From contig NC_045129.1 of the NCBI RefSeq assembly GCF_007655135.1, positions 31,931,122 to 31,995,121 on the forward strand: 64,000 nucleotides of DNA, in the 5' to 3' direction. The stretch is from Punica granatum. Taxonomy: Eukaryota; Streptophyta; Magnoliopsida; Myrtales; Lythraceae. Under the pieces are notes generated by a model, which was given only the letters and a program-made list of their open reading frames with translations, was not told where the DNA came from and did not search any database. A program made the position numbers and the translations under genes. Positions 21,546 through 34,562 of the stretch are shown here, piece after piece; within the stretch, counting starts at the first letter, position 1; every line of letters begins with the position of its first letter.

Positions 21546-22893
21546 TTTTGCTCTTGATTAAGTTAAATAACAATGCGCTTATAAAACCTCAGTGGGTTTA
21601 ATTTGGTGATAAGGAAGACATAGTAACCATCCCATCTCAAGTTTGAAACCATTCGAGGCCATTACCTGGTCAATTGGCCCAGTTTATGGATCTCGGGTGT
21701 CGTAGGAGGTTCTCGAGAATGAGGAATTAGCTGGGTGAAATTTGGACATCCTCGATTAGCAAAAAAACATGCTTATAAAAAAAATCAAATAACAACGCAC
21801 AGTTTCTCTGGGGGTGGTGGCACCATGTACTTATAATGAAAGTATGAACAGCACGTTTAATTTGGTCCCAAAACCATGACAGTATCTCGTGTGCAGTTTC
21901 TCTCATTTAGTTTTTTGGTTCGTGAATCAGATCCCGACAACATATATCTATAGTCCTGGCACAAGAAACAAATATTCCAGTTGATGCTCGTAAGGTTGCC
22001 TTTGCTTTCGGAACAAAATTCTACTCCTCCACTACACTTCATACTTCTCTTAATTTAACAATATAATTATTACTTTTTTATCTTTTTATTTCATTTAATT
22101 ATAAATTTTCATATTTACTTTTTAATGAGCATTATTATAATCAATTTTTTATAATAAATTCCTCATTACTTTTACATTCATATATATATATATATATATA
22201 CACGCACATACTTTTTTTATCTTTTTCTCACATTTAATAATAAATTATCACATCTACATTTTCCTAATTATTATTATAATTAATTTTTTAATAGTAGATT
22301 CCTCATTTACTATTACTTATTTTATCCATGGTGACTGGAGTATAGTGAAATTGAATTCAAACTCCAAAACCAAATTACTTATTTCCCAACTCTGTCGTCA
22401 CCAAGATATGTATTATTTTCGTTCACGAAGTGGCTTGTCCGGTCCACAATGGAAAGCTCACTTTGTGTACGTGCGTTATATATTTCAACATCTTTAACTA
22501 AATTAGAGCAATAACCCACCATTGCCTTTTGGGAATTGAGATGTGTCCCGCTTAACACAAAAGTATATATGAGCTTGATTGATCTAAGCACCACATAAAT
22601 GTATACATACATATATAATATTACATAAACAGTGAAGTTCTGGTGTTGTCTTTTGATCCTAAAGAGTACTATGGAGCTTATTTTAAAGAGAAGAAACACA
22701 GAGTACCGTGCTTCCAACTTGGAAAATTTACAATACTTCATGCACGATGGAAGAGTTACCCTTTAAGACCTGGTTATTTTAATAAGATCAACCCAAATCG
22801 GGGTGGATACAACGTCATGTTTTGATTGCCCCCAACACTGAGGAGATCAATTTCGACCTGAGCTAGTCGATCTGGTCTAGTGTAATTTGACAT
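21546..22893. other. AT-rich non-coding stretch
   Basis: No gene is supported. 22030-22375 shares T-rich internal blocks (AATTATTACTTTTTT) with the MITE at 45018-45262 and ends in CTCCAAAACCAAATTAC, so it may be a diverged relative. A (TA)n tract lies at 22180-22201. The last five bases are the GACAT target of the Copia element. Confidence 0.5.
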
Positions 22894-23097
22894 TAAAGAA
22901 ATGTAAAGAAGAGAATAATGGCTGAATCCTCACTTAATTAGGTGAGGTGAATTTCATTGTAATATATAGTCGTATACAGTGTTCTGTGAACAGAAATAAT
23001 CTAAACATGACTAAAATACGTAATATATACAGAGTAAGTTTTTAATGAGCTATAATGACATAAGATATGCTAAGATTTGGGATAATCTTCTCTATTA
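22894..23097 (-). repeat. 3' LTR of the young Copia element
   Basis: 204 bp, nearly identical to 27623-27825. Confidence 0.93.
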
Positions 23098-26000
23098 CTC
23101 CCCCGCAAGCTGAACGGGTACTTCGCCACGTGAAACTTGGACCGAATGTCTGCAAAGCGTGAAGAAGATAGACCCTTGGTGAGTGCATCGGCTAACTGTT
23201 CATCAGAGTTAATGAAGCGAATAGATAGTTGCTTATGCATGAAACACTCTCGCACAAAGTGATAGTCATTCTCAATGTGCTTAGTCCGAGCATGAAAGAT
23301 AGGATTCGCCGTAAGATAAATCGCAGAGATATTGTCGCACCAAAGACTCGGAGGGTGACACTGTGAAATCCCAAGTTCCCGAAGGAGAGACTGAAGCCAT
23401 AAAATTTCAGCAGTGGCATTGGCGAGACTCTTGTACTCAGACTCAGTACTCGACCGGGCGACTGTCCTCTGCTTTTTGGAGCTCCAAGAGACGAGATTGG
23501 AGCCAAGGAAAACAATGAAACCACTGACAGAGCGACGATCATCAGGGTTACCGGCCCAATCAGCATCCGAGAAGCCATGAATAGATGAGATGGAGCCCGG
23601 GCGAATATGAAGACCATAGGTAATTGTACCCTTGAGATAACGAAGGATACGTTTTACCGCCATCCAGTGAGCAGTAGTTGGACAGTGCATAAACTGACAT
23701 ACCTGATTTACTGCATAGGCAATATCAGGTCTAGTGAGAGAGAGATATTGGAGGCTGCCAACCACACTTCTGTAGAGAGAAGGGTCCTGAAAGGTATCTC
23801 CATCATGAAGAGAAAGTCTGGATCCGGATGAGACTGGGGAGCTGATAGGCTTGCATTCCAGCATAGAAGTGCGAGCTAGTATATCATGAATGTACTTGGA
23901 CTGTGTGAGGTAGAGTCCAGTACCATTAGTTCGAGCCTCCATCCCAAGAAAGTAGTGAAGAGGACCGAGATCCTTCATGGCAAATTCCCGGTGTAAAGTA
24001 GTAATTATGGAATGAAAGGGTGCACCTGGAGTTCCCGTCAAGATGATGTCATCAACATAGACGAGAAGATAGACAAGATAAGTAGGTCCTCGAAGAATGA
24101 ACAGTGAGGGATCAGCTTTGGAATCTGAAAATCCAAGTCTCTGAAGATATGTATTGAGGCGCTGGAACCAGGCCCGGGGAGCTTGTTTGAGCCCGTAGAG
24201 AGATCGGCGGAGTCGACAGACATAATCAGGGCGAGAAGTATCAATGAAGCCAGGAGGTTGAGACATATAAACCTCCTCGGTGAGATGCCCATGAAGAAAT
24301 GCATTCTTCACGTCTAGTTGTCGAATCGGCCACTGGGAGGAGACAGCAATAGATAGAACTGTCCGAATGGTAATAGGCTTGATGACTGGACTAAACGTCT
24401 CTGAATAGTCGACTCATTCTCTCTGATTAAAACCCTTTGCCACCAGTCGAGCCTTATAGCGATCAATGGTGCCATCAGCCTTCTGTTTAATGCGATAAAC
24501 CCATTTGCAACCAACCACATTTTGCGTAGGAGATGGCGGGACAAGTTCCCAGGTATGATTCTGGACTAATGCCAGATATTCCTCCTCCATTGCTACCCGC
24601 CAATTAGAGTGTTTACAGGCTTGTGCAAAGGTCTGAGGTTCCTGCAAAGCAGTGGAAACAGAGAAAGCAGAAGGATGGCGAGATATGGTGAATCGAGGAG
24701 GAGGCAGAGTACCATCCTTAGACCGTGTCGTCATCCTGTGAGTATTCTGAGGAGCAGGCGCAACATCATTACCCACAGTATTTTCAACCAGAATTCCAGA
24801 CTCAGTGAACTGGTCATGAATCTCAGGAGTAGGAACATGCAACTCACTAGGTAGGGTGGCAGGACTACTAGGCTCACAAAATGGCATGGAAATAGATGAA
24901 GGAATGGGAATATAAGTGGAAATATTATTTGAAGAGGAGGGAATAGACATACCAGTAGCAAGTGCGAGGCCAGAAGAGGACTGACTAGCATCCACCGAGA
25001 GAGGCCCACCTGTCCTGAAAGGGAAGGAATTCTCATCGAAGATAACTCGAGTGGATAAGAAGATGCGACCAGTGATAGGATTCAGACATCGATATCCCTG
25101 ATAGTGATAAGGATATCCAAGAAAGATACATGGTTGAGATCGAGGTTCTAATTTATGGCTTGTGTAAGGGCGTAGATAAGGATAACAGAGACACCCAAAA
25201 ACTCGTAAGGTAGAATAATCAGGTGGACTACCATGAAGTACCTTAAAAGGAGATTTGAAACGAAGGGATTTTGTGGGTAACCTGTTAATTAGGTACACTG
25301 TTGTTTCAAAGGCAAAATCCCAAAATTTCGGTGGAATGAAAGAGTGAGAAAGTAGTGTAAGTCCCATGTCAACAATGTGACGATGTTTGCGTTCAGCGGA
25401 GCCATTTTGTTGAGGAACATGAGGACATGAAATACGGTGAAAGATACCATTGTTCTGCAATTCAGACTGAAAATCTGCAAAGAGAAATTCTTTTGCACCA
25501 TCTGATTGAAAATACTTGATTCGACGTCCATGAAGGTTCTCAATTTGAAGACGAAATGCTCGAAAAACACTAAGTACATCAGATCGAGATTTAAGGACAT
25601 AAAACCAGGAATATTTACTGTAATCATCAAGAAAGTGAATGTAATAATGATGACCAGTATGAGAAGTGATTGGTGCAGGACCCCAAATATCAGTATGAAC
25701 AAGCTCAAAGGGAAATGTGCTTTTATGAAGAGTGGGTGGAAAAGTATTGTTTATTATTTTTCCCGCTTGACAAGCAGAACAAATGTGACCAACATGATCA
25801 TTATTAAGGAAACAAGAAGTACGTAAGGCACGATGAACTATGGGAAAAGATGAGTGCCCAAGGCGTTGATGCCATAGGACACTGGATCCAGACATAGAGA
25901 GATGAGCTTGAGGACGGTCGATGGGCCTGCCTCTCGGATGGAAACAGTAGAGTCCATCTCTAACTGGGCCACGCATAAGCTCCTGGCGCGTATGACGATC

Positions 26001-27497
26001 CTTCACAATGAAACAGTCTGGGTGAAGCTCAAAGAAACAAGTATTGTCTCTAGCAAATTTGGATATAGAAATAAGATTTTTGAAAATATGTGGAGCATAA
26101 AGAATATGATTTAAGTGTAAAGGACGCTGAGAGAGTTTAAAAGTGGAGGAACCAGATGCAAGAACAGGAATTGATTTACCATCACCCACGAAGATGTGAT
26201 CGGAATGTGAGGTATCATCATGAATATTGAGATTGGATATGTCAGATGTGACATGGTGTGTTGCCCCTGAGTCCATGTACCAGTCTGGATCATGAATTCC
26301 CGGAGAAGCACCATGGGCTAGATGAGCCTGTGCCCCAGAGTACTGACAGGATAGAGCGGTGTGGCCCGAACGATTGCAAAGCTGGCAAATAATCATCGAA
26401 TTGGGCCGGAAAGCTGAGTTGCCAAAAGGAGCTGGGCCTCTAGCGGTATTATAAGCTGAACTAGGCCGACTAGAAGTAAATGGGCCAAAGTTGCCTAGAG
26501 GTCCAAAGGAAATTGGGCTGAGTCGCGAGTCACGGGCTTGACCCGAGTTATGCTGACCCGAGTAATGCTGCCCGATTTGCCCGTGTCTTCTCTGCCCGAA
26601 AGCTTCACCCCCAAAATTAAAATTAGGGTTTCCTCCTCCTTGGTTTCGATCAGCTGTGTTACCCGAGCCTCCCGAGCCGCCTCTGCTACCAGAGTTCTTC
26701 TTGCCGGCGTTGTTCTTCCCGTAGTTCTTCTTGCTGCCGTTGCTTCCCTTTCGCCCGTCCGTGTAGAGAACTTCCGTAGGTCCTGCGCCAAGCAAACCTG
26801 AAAGTGGAGCACTCGCAGAGGGATTCGACTGAGGTCCGTGAGCGTAGAGGCGGCGCTCTTCGTGACCAACAAGCAGAGATTGAAGCTCGTCGATACTCAT
26901 GGTAAGCATCCGCTCTGACAGGGCTAGAACAATCGGTTCCCAATCGGGACCGAGCCCTGTGTAGATTCTGCGATTGATGTCTGCTGGTGTTTTAGGTTTT
27001 CCGATTTGGGCATATCGTAGAGCCTGTTCTTTCACCATTCCGATGAATTTTGCCATTGACTGACTCCCTTTCTTCAGGTCACGCCACTGCTGATCGAGAA
27101 GATCCTCCTGTGCAGCGGTTTGAGTGAGAAACGAGGTGGCAAGGGATGCCCACGCCTCCTGAGAAGTCTTAGCAGCAAGAATGGTGACGCCTATTTCCTC
27201 TGTTACTGCAAGCATCACACAGGTTAGTGCAAAATTATCTCTGGATTCCCACCTCAGATAGTCGGGATTAGGTGTTGTAACTCCATCTGCTCCGATAATG
27301 GTTTTGTTTGGTGCAACTGTTCGACCTTCAACGTGGTCCAGCAACCCATAGGTAGCAAGTAGAGGTGTCATAACACCCTTCCAGTAGAGATAATTTCTTC
27401 CATTAAATTTGACAGGAATAGTCGGAATACTTGAAGGAGTTTGAATAATAGTTGATGATGAAGAAGGAATGAGTGAGGTATTGTTAGTATCAGCCAT
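23070..27497 (-). pseudogene. Copia gag-pol polyprotein with one premature stop
   Basis: Likely start at 27497 (MADTNN). Order of domains: gag; CCHC knuckle CQLCNRSGHTALSC; protease WYMDSGATHH; integrase with HHCC zinc site (HQRLGH...CSACQAGK) and DDE core (HTDIWGP, FQSDGAKEF, NGSAERKH); RT with YVDDIIL; RNase H (DADWAG, SSTESEY, ADALTKGL). The frame is open except for a TGA at 24414-24416, just after ARLVAKGFNQRE, where related Copia proteins commonly have Gly; a GGA-to-TGA change would explain it. Downstream the frame continues without interruption to 23070. This element cannot make full RT unless the stop is read through. Confidence 0.92.
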
Positions 27498-27610
27498 GAG
27501 TGTAGAAGTAAGAATGGGAGAGATTAAGAGGACTATGAGAAGGACTGAGAAAAGCCACAAGTAAGGATCAAAAGAGATAGGAAGCAATTCGGGTGTTATC
27601 CCGATTTAGA

Positions 27611-27622
27611 GCTCTGATACCA
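27611..27622 (-). other. primer-binding site of the young Copia element
   Basis: TGGTATCAGAGC, complementary to initiator Met-tRNA, directly next to the 5' LTR. Confidence 0.85.
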
Positions 27623-27825
27623 TAAAGAAATGTAAAGAAAAGAATAATGGCTGAATCCTCACTTAATTAGGTGAGGTGAATTTCATTGTAATATATAGTC
27701 GTATACAGTGTTCTGTGAACAGAAATAATCTAAACATGACTAAAATACGTAATATATACAGAGTAAGTTATAATGAGCTATAATGACATAAGATATGCTA
27801 AGATTTGGGATAATCTTCTCTATTA
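27623..27825 (-). repeat. 5' LTR of the young Copia element
   Basis: 203 bp; the promoter side of the element. Confidence 0.93.
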
Positions 27826-27830
27826 GACAT

Positions 27831-29030
27831 ATATGGCTCATGGTGTTGCCGGTAGAGCGATGGTTGCAGAGGCGACAACAACCTACCTTTGTGGATCTTC
27901 AGTTTACTATGGGACGACCTCTCACCGAAGCTTGGTGTCGTAATCATTTTGTAAAAATCATAAATAATTTCGTCGGAACATACTGGCTTCATAACTTTCA
28001 TCAATCAGTCGAAAAATGGGGAAATCACCAAGCATAAACCTAAAGGTTGTTCTCAGGCGTTTCTCCATGGTTCCGGGAACCCTTTTCGCACCCCTCCCGA
28101 ACCGTCTGATTGCCCCAGCCCTTTCTTTTTCTGGCCGTGGTGTAATCAGGGCCGGAAGATTTTACTTCTGTACGAAAGGCCATGCAAGGGGAATCAAAAA
28201 GGGCACAAAAAAATTCGACATATTTCATTCTTATAATGACGAGATGGAAAAGAACAAATAAAGTTTTTTTTTCCATCAAACTTAATCATGGGCTGATATC
28301 TCCTATATGAGAGCTGAGAGATCCACTCTGATATTTAATGAGAAAGATATCTTTGTTCTTATAAGTTTGACATTCAGCCAATTTTGATCCTATAAAATCT
28401 AAAAATTTGACATTCAGTCAATTTTGATCCTATAAAATTTAAAATTACCGAATCAGTCATATACACTTGCTCCATAAGACAATTTCGAATCCTATAAGTT
28501 TTGAAAAAAGACAATTTTGGTTTTATTAATTGCCTTTCAATTAAAATGTGATCTTATAAATTTTGAAAAGGTAAATATTTTTTATCATATAAGTCACGAA
28601 ATGGACCAATAATTGCCTTACAAAGCAAACTTATAGGATTATAGGATCAAAAATATTTTTTCCCAATATTTAATGCAGACCGAGACACATGGAATCGATC
28701 AAATTACGCTAATAGGTTAATGATGAATCCTGATATCAGGACTAGCACGAAGAAGGAAATTGGTACCAACTTGTAACCGACACTGAGGAGATCTTGAAGA
28801 GATGGAGAAGATAACGCCAAAATGTGCTCACAAGAGCACCCCATCTGGGTTTTGGACCTGTCAGAAGCAGCCTAAGTCTACAGGAAATCTAGAAACCCTA
28901 ATTTCAAATGCCAGGTTACTTTAAAAAGAGCAAGACGTTACTTATTATTATAAAAAATTATAATAATATTATCAAATAAAATTAAATAATAAAAAAAGAC
29001 AGCAAGACGTTATCCTTGATTATAGAAGAA
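27831..29030. other. non-coding stretch after the Copia element
   Basis: 28016-28261 has overlapping open frames on both strands and a less AT-rich composition than its neighbours; I could not assign it, and an organellar-DNA insertion or a decayed exon are both possible. 28360-28480 holds direct repeats of ATTTTGATCCTATAAAAT about 58 bases apart. The rest is AT-rich. Confidence 0.4.
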
Positions 29031-29395
29031 AATCCATCCTACGATATCTTTATCCCTTAATGGGCCGATTCGACTCGACTGAATTAGTCGAGATCCAATT
29101 AAACTTTTATAATATCATTATTCACATCGAAAAAAGAAAAGAACAATCAATCATATGAAAGAATAAACTTAATTACTTGGCTATCCTTTAATTAAAAAAG
29201 TCTACTTAAATTTTAAATAAAGAAAAAAAAAAGAAGCTTAAACTTATTAAAGAGTGTGTAGCGCAATGACGCAAGCTCTCGGTCGGTAACCAATCAGCTC
29301 GATGTTTGATACCAATTTGGACTACCTGTGCCCCTAATTTATTAACTATTAGTATTTTTATTTTATTGTACTAAGTATACGGATCTCCATTTAAA
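29031..29395 (+). repeat. dispersed repeat with SINE-like 3' part
   Basis: Shares with 41131-41392 the block TTAATGGGCCGA, then GACTGAATTAGT, and, from 29253, a tRNA-like module beginning GTGTGTAGCGCAATGACGC, with a box-B-like GATGTTTGATACC and an AT-rich TTATTA tail. The module also matches 53820-53955 and 56085-56223. Confidence 0.55.
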
Positions 29396-29454
29396 AAAAA
29401 AGTTTAAACTTGATGTTTACATTGTTTTACAAGAATCCATAACATGATCTGGTC

Positions 29455-29977
29455 TAGGGGTGGGCAAAATATCCCATTAACCGAATTGAACTGCGACTCG
29501 AACCGAAACCAAACCAAAAATAGCCTAACCTCTCGAGTCGGTTACTAATGGTTCGGTTATTTTCTCATATAATGGTTACTTAGTCAATTCATTTGGTTCA
29601 TTTGAAACTGAGTCACCGTTGAATGCCCTTTTTCTTTTTCAGTAATTTGTGTCATATTTTGTCCAACAAAAAGGAATTTAATAAAAAATTGAATTTTTTC
29701 TCTTATAAAAGGCTGAATATTTCGTGAAAAAACTGAATTTTAAATGGTTACCGGCTAACCGAACGGCGGTTTCCAAACCAAATTGGTTGTATAGGCTAAA
29801 TTTGAATTATTTTGGGAATCAGTTAACCAATTAACCAAGCCATAATAACCGGTTATAAATTATTCAGTTATTTTTTCATAAACAGTTGCGGTTCGGTTTG
29901 GATTTTTCGAACCAGAAGTAAGCTTCAATTCAGTTCAGATCGGTTTTCCAAACCGAACCAAACCATGCCAACCCTTC
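29455..29977. mobile_element. hAT-like MITE
   Basis: Left end TAGGGGTGGGCAAAATA; right end reads in reverse GAAGGGTTGGCATGG, an imperfect inverted repeat. The interior is full of CCGAACCAAACC and GGTTCGGTT motifs that pair with each other. Possible degraded 8-bp TSD ATCTGGTC / ATCTCGAC. No coding capacity. Confidence 0.55.
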
Positions 29978-30114
29978 ATCTCGACACCCAGGCCCCCTTT
30001 GTCAACATAATCTAAATTATTGAACTGGATCTTCCACACCCATTTAAATAATTTTTGTGTTTAGGATTTCTTAAGTGATCTTATTAATAGTGAAAAGTAG
30101 TAAAGAAGCATACA

Positions 30115-30411
30115 ATGGGATTGGATGATGTTAAATGTTCCCCCAACCTGAGACTGAGAAATGGGATTCAATGTGATGCCATTCGCCGTTTCATCAAGCT
30201 TTCAGATTTAATTAATTCTTATAATAAAAGTTCGCATATCCATTTGTTTTCTCTTTTTTATTTTATTTTATTACGTCTAAGAGACATCCTTTATATTAAT
30301 AAAAAGTTAAAAGGATTCCTTGGACCGTCTACAGAGGTAAAAAAAAAAAAAAAAAAAGGACTCCTTGGACGTTCTTGTTTGGACCCAAACAGCTGGAACC
30401 GTACATTTTAG
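30115..30411. other. non-coding stretch with poly-A run
   Basis: A 98-codon open frame here runs through a poly-A tract and lacks any domain. It is not accepted as a gene. Confidence 0.5.
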
Positions 30412-30543
30412 CAGCGTTTGTAAATAGGATGATTAATTCGAGGCCTTAGTACTACCAAGCACGGCCCAAACAAGTTTCAAAAGGCCCCCAAGTTGTTTGT
30501 GCTCGTGGTGGGGATTAAAGATGAACCATGAGCAAATATAAGA

Positions 30544-30778
30544 GTGCGTTTGAATTCAGAGTTAAAGTAACTTTAATTTTGATTTTGATTTTAATTGTGA
30601 AAAATGACAAATGAGATGTGATTATAAATTTGACTCGGGAAAAGTGTGTTTTTGTTGTGTAGTGTGTTGAGTTAAAGTTAAAGTTAAAATTTTTTACTTG
30701 AAAAATGTGTATTTTTGTTGTGTAGTGTATTGAGTTAAAGTTAAAGTTAAAATTTGGTATTTAGGAATCCAAACAGGC
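30544..30778. mobile_element. small MITE with internal tandem duplication
   Basis: Ends are imperfect inverted repeats (GTGCGTTTGAATTC versus, in reverse, CTGTTTGGATTCC). The middle contains two copies of a 68-bp unit with GTTGTGTAGTGT and AGTTAAAGTTAAAGTTAAA. Confidence 0.5.
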
Positions 30779-30779
30779 A

Positions 30780-31510
30780 GGGTCCGCAACCGTTGACACT
30801 TTTTGACATTTTGATGCTCAACTTTCTTTTATTGTCATTCTTACCATCAACCTTCTATGTTCTTACACTTTGATCCTACCATCAATTTTTTCTGTTTAAT
30901 GGAGCTGACGTGAAACTTGATTTCATTTTTAAAATTTTCTTTAAATAAAAATATTTTTCAAAAATTAAAACAAAGGGGGGTGGTGTGCGGTTCGGCAAAG
31001 GGGAAGGGCCAGAGAGAGACTAGCGCCATTGTTCTGCCGGGAAAGACCGGAGAGGGACTAGCGCCATTGTTATGCCGCTCTTACCCCACCTCTAAGGTCA
31101 CCCACCCCAGAGGACGTCGGTGACCTCGAATGTGGGACCAAGGCCGCCAGATAACACCACAAGCCCCTCAAATTAGCTGAAATTTAAAGCTTGAGATCTC
31201 GATCAATTCAGGCCTTCAGAGCGTCGGCCAGCAGCCTTGACCGCACCCCCAAGGTTGTTGGCATACTCAGAGGTGCCTCGGACTTGGGAGGTGGGGTTGG
31301 GGCCATCGACTAATGCCCCCGGCCCCTCCCTCTTCATTGGTGGTCCTTTTTCCTTCCAATCCGCCAAACTATATTCTTCTTTTTTAGTTTTGAAAATTTA
31401 ATTTTGTTCTAAAAAATATTATAATAAATTTTTTGTTCGTGAACTAGGATTATATCTTATCATCAATTCAATCACCATTGACTTGGCCTTTAAATCCACA
31501 TAAGCGTCTG
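30780..31510. other. GC-rich repeat-derived block
   Basis: AT-rich edges surround a GC-rich core (30975-31330). Two tandem units of about 38 bp share GGACTAGCGCCATTGTT-type sequence at 31016-31075. The layout, an AT-rich edge with a GC-rich centre, is like 21010-21545 and suggests a decayed MULE-type element. No coding support. Confidence 0.35.
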
Positions 31511-33287
31511 TTAAAGAAAAATTGGATGTAGGATTCAAGTAGCAAGAACAACACTGAGAACAAGAATGACTACGAAAAATATTTACAACGAAAGTGAGAT
31601 TAAAATAAGAACATCTCCGAAATTTGCATCAAAATGTTTTGGAAAGTGAGGGTTACGAACCCCTCAACTAACTTTAATGTAGTCCCATCTTGTCATTTGA
31701 CAATTGAGCTTAGGTAAGGTGTCATTCACTAATTAATTAAATTTAGCTCCTTCTTACTAATTATTTGTAGCTTATTAATTTTTTGAACCACTGCCGACAA
31801 GTCAAAATTAATTATCTATTAAAGTATTTTTAATCAGTTTTTGTACTTCAAAAACACGTATTGTCTTAGCTAGGATTTGCATTTCTTAACAAGTGTATTC
31901 CGCACTTTCCATTAAATTGCTTATTTAGTCTTAAAGTAGAAAGTCCATCCTTGTACTTCCCCGATGGGTGATCCCTTATAGCCGAAAAAAAGAAGAAAGT
32001 CAATCTACAGATAAGTGGAAAATCGAGTTTAGCTATTAAAACGCTTACCTGACCTACACTCTGGAGCTCGATCTGGTCAGGTCGCCATCATCACCAGAGT
32101 TGGCTAGAGCTTTGCAAGTTTGCTTATATCCACCGCTCGGAGTTCTAATGAGCTTACTGGCTCCAGAGTTGGCCAACGCTCTAATGAGGACGTCTTTGTC
32201 ATCAACCGGAGCTTTGCTGAGATTGCTAGAGTTGGTCTGATATCCAACAAAATCTTTAAAACCTCTCTAAGGCGGGATAGAAAAAAAATAAAAAAATAAA
32301 GGGCATATATAATTAATTCCACTAACAATAATTAAAAAAAAAGTAGCTCATTTTAAATTAAAAAAACCATCTCAGTTTAGGTAGCGGTGTTAAAAGTGGG
32401 GACGCCAGTGTAACAAAAAATTAATTTTCCATTGCAGCAAATCAAACAGAAACAATACATTACTCTAGTTTTCTATTCCGTTATGTTGCACGAATTGTTT
32501 TTCAGGTTTAGGGCATTTATTGAATGTACAATTAATTTAGAAATAGGTTATTATATATTAATTTAAATACATTTTAAAATTTTAAATTATATTACTTATG
32601 AGGAGCCTGATCTTGCATTTGATAGGTGCAGTAATGGCGTGTTATAAAATATATATAGATATAGACAAGTTGCATCTCGTGGGTTGATGTTTTTATCTCC
32701 GTAAGCTCAGCATTTACTGGGTAATTTATTTAATCTGAAAGAACAAATAAATGTTAAAAATTTAGAATCCTACGTAGTGAACTTAAAAATATTTTATAAC
32801 GTTTATGTTTTAGGATAAATATTTGAATCTTTTGTAGTACATATACTGCTCCCAATAATTTGATATCAAATCTACATTAAGAAAAATATTGAAACAAATA
32901 CTTTGATTAATGGTACTTCCTTTTTTTCTCTAAGAAATTGGTGAAATAATTCTTTGTTTTTCTTTTGACATAAAATATTTTTTCTTAATTTTTTTATATG
33001 TTGAGTCATTTCAGATTATATATTAAAATCATAAATTTACATATTACAATTTTTTTTCTTTTGCAAGTTTTGTATGATATAAGCAAATTTATAATAGTAA
33101 TTGGATTTATTTATAATTTTTAAATTCTTAATCAATAACCAATAATCTTTGATGATAGTTAATTTCTGGATCATTGTTTTTTTTCTATGATGTGCTAATC
33201 GATGGGAAAACTTAATGTTTAATTAATTGTTGTCTTTTTTTAACATTATATTTCTTATTTTATTTGGTAGGCAATTTACTTTATGTA
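31511..33287. other. AT-rich non-coding stretch
   Basis: No gene supported. 32060-32250 has repeated CCAGAGTTGG and AGAGCT motifs but no sustained frame with a domain; the minus-strand 74-codon frame there ends in low complexity. Confidence 0.5.
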
Positions 33288-33316
33288 CTAGTGTTCCTTC
33301 CCATGCGTTACACGGG
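33288..33316 (-). mobile_element. Helitron-like 3' terminus
   Basis: Minus strand: hairpin CCCGTGTAACGCATGGG (33300-33316, one mismatch), then AAGGAACACTAG and T, fitting the hairpin-plus-CTAG end of plant Helitrons inserted before T. The 5' end is not identified. Confidence 0.45.
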
Positions 33317-34206
33317 TTTGTCATCATACACCTACTATAATTTTTTTGGATAATAATTCCTATTTTTAACAGCAATTTCTCTTATTAATAAAAATAAATA
33401 GTTAATTTGAAATTTCAAAAAATAATATTCAATAACATTAGACAAGGTACGAACGATTCGATAATAATCTAGCATCTAATTATCTCATTCAGTATGCATT
33501 ATATTCATCCATAAATTACAAAGATCTATCACAAATATTTAATTCATACATTTATTTTTACAAATTTATTTTTCTATGAAAAGAATGTTTTCTGACATCC
33601 TAATTTTCCAATATTAGTTTTATTCTTTTATGAATCATAAATCAATGGAGTTAGGGTCACGTGATAAATTTTAATTTTCAAAATGACTTTAATTTCACAT
33701 AATTAATTGTTTGATATAATTCTTTTGAAAAATAAATAAATAAATAAATATTTATTTTTTTGGTGTTCCATCTCTTGTAATACACTGGTTCATAATTTAG
33801 AATTTTGAAAAAATTTTAGTATTTATTGAATTATGTATCGTCATTTTTATAAACCAATATCTATGCATATTTACTTCTTAAATATTTTCTTATTTTATAT
33901 TACTCCAAAAGAGTTTGCTGTTATATTAAATAGTATTTTTATAATATATAGAGATATAGAGATATAGAAATATAGATACTACAATTAAAATGTACTTTTC
34001 AAATTTGTAGAAGTAATCTTAAATTATATTTATTTAATAACAAATCAAATAAAATATTTATATAATTAAAACTGTTGTTTCCATAGGCGTAAATGCGAGA
34101 GTGCCACGTGTCAAACTTTTATTTCTAATAAAAGAAATTTAAAAAGATCCTAAAGACAAAACTCAGCATAGTGGCTCTGTAGAAAGCCACCTGTCTATGT
34201 CCGTAA

Positions 34207-34562
34207 TGATGAGTTTGAGTCTTGCTCTTACATTTCCCATCTTTTTTTAGTTTATTTAAATTCTTTTTTACTTTTATTTTTAAAAGTTAACACAATTATA
34301 GCTAGCAAAATACTTTTAAGGGAAGTCTCACAAGAAGTTGTCAAACTATTGCCCAATTTTTAATATACTATTAAATATAAAAGGAAATACTTCTTTCACA
34401 ATAAGACATACAAATCTAGGTATTTAGATAATTTGAGTCTTGCCTCTTACATTTTCCATCTTTTTTCATTTTATTTAAAACTCTTTTTTACTTTTTTAGT
34501 TTTAACATTTAACACAATTTTAGATAGGAAAATTCCTTTAAGGAAAGTTAGTTTCACAAGGC
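34207..34562. repeat. duplicated block (two copies, about 225 bp apart)
   Basis: 34207-34335 and 34431-34562 share GAGTCTTGC, TTACATTT-CCATCTTTTTT, AACACAATT and TTTCACAAG-type segments in the same order. Confidence 0.65.

Larger units (their letters stand above)
22894..27825 (-). mobile_element. young, nearly intact Ty1/Copia retrotransposon with non-canonical LTR ends
   Basis: 4932 bp, minus orientation. LTRs 27623-27825 (5', 203 bp) and 22894-23097 (3', 204 bp) differ at about three positions, so the insertion is recent. A perfect TSD GACAT flanks it (22889-22893 and 27826-27830). The primer-binding site TGGTATCAGAGC (27611-27622, minus) abuts the 5' LTR. In element orientation the LTRs start TAATAGAGAAG and end CATTTCTTTA rather than TG...CA. 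One continuous gag-pol frame fills the interior except for a single stop. Confidence 0.95.
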
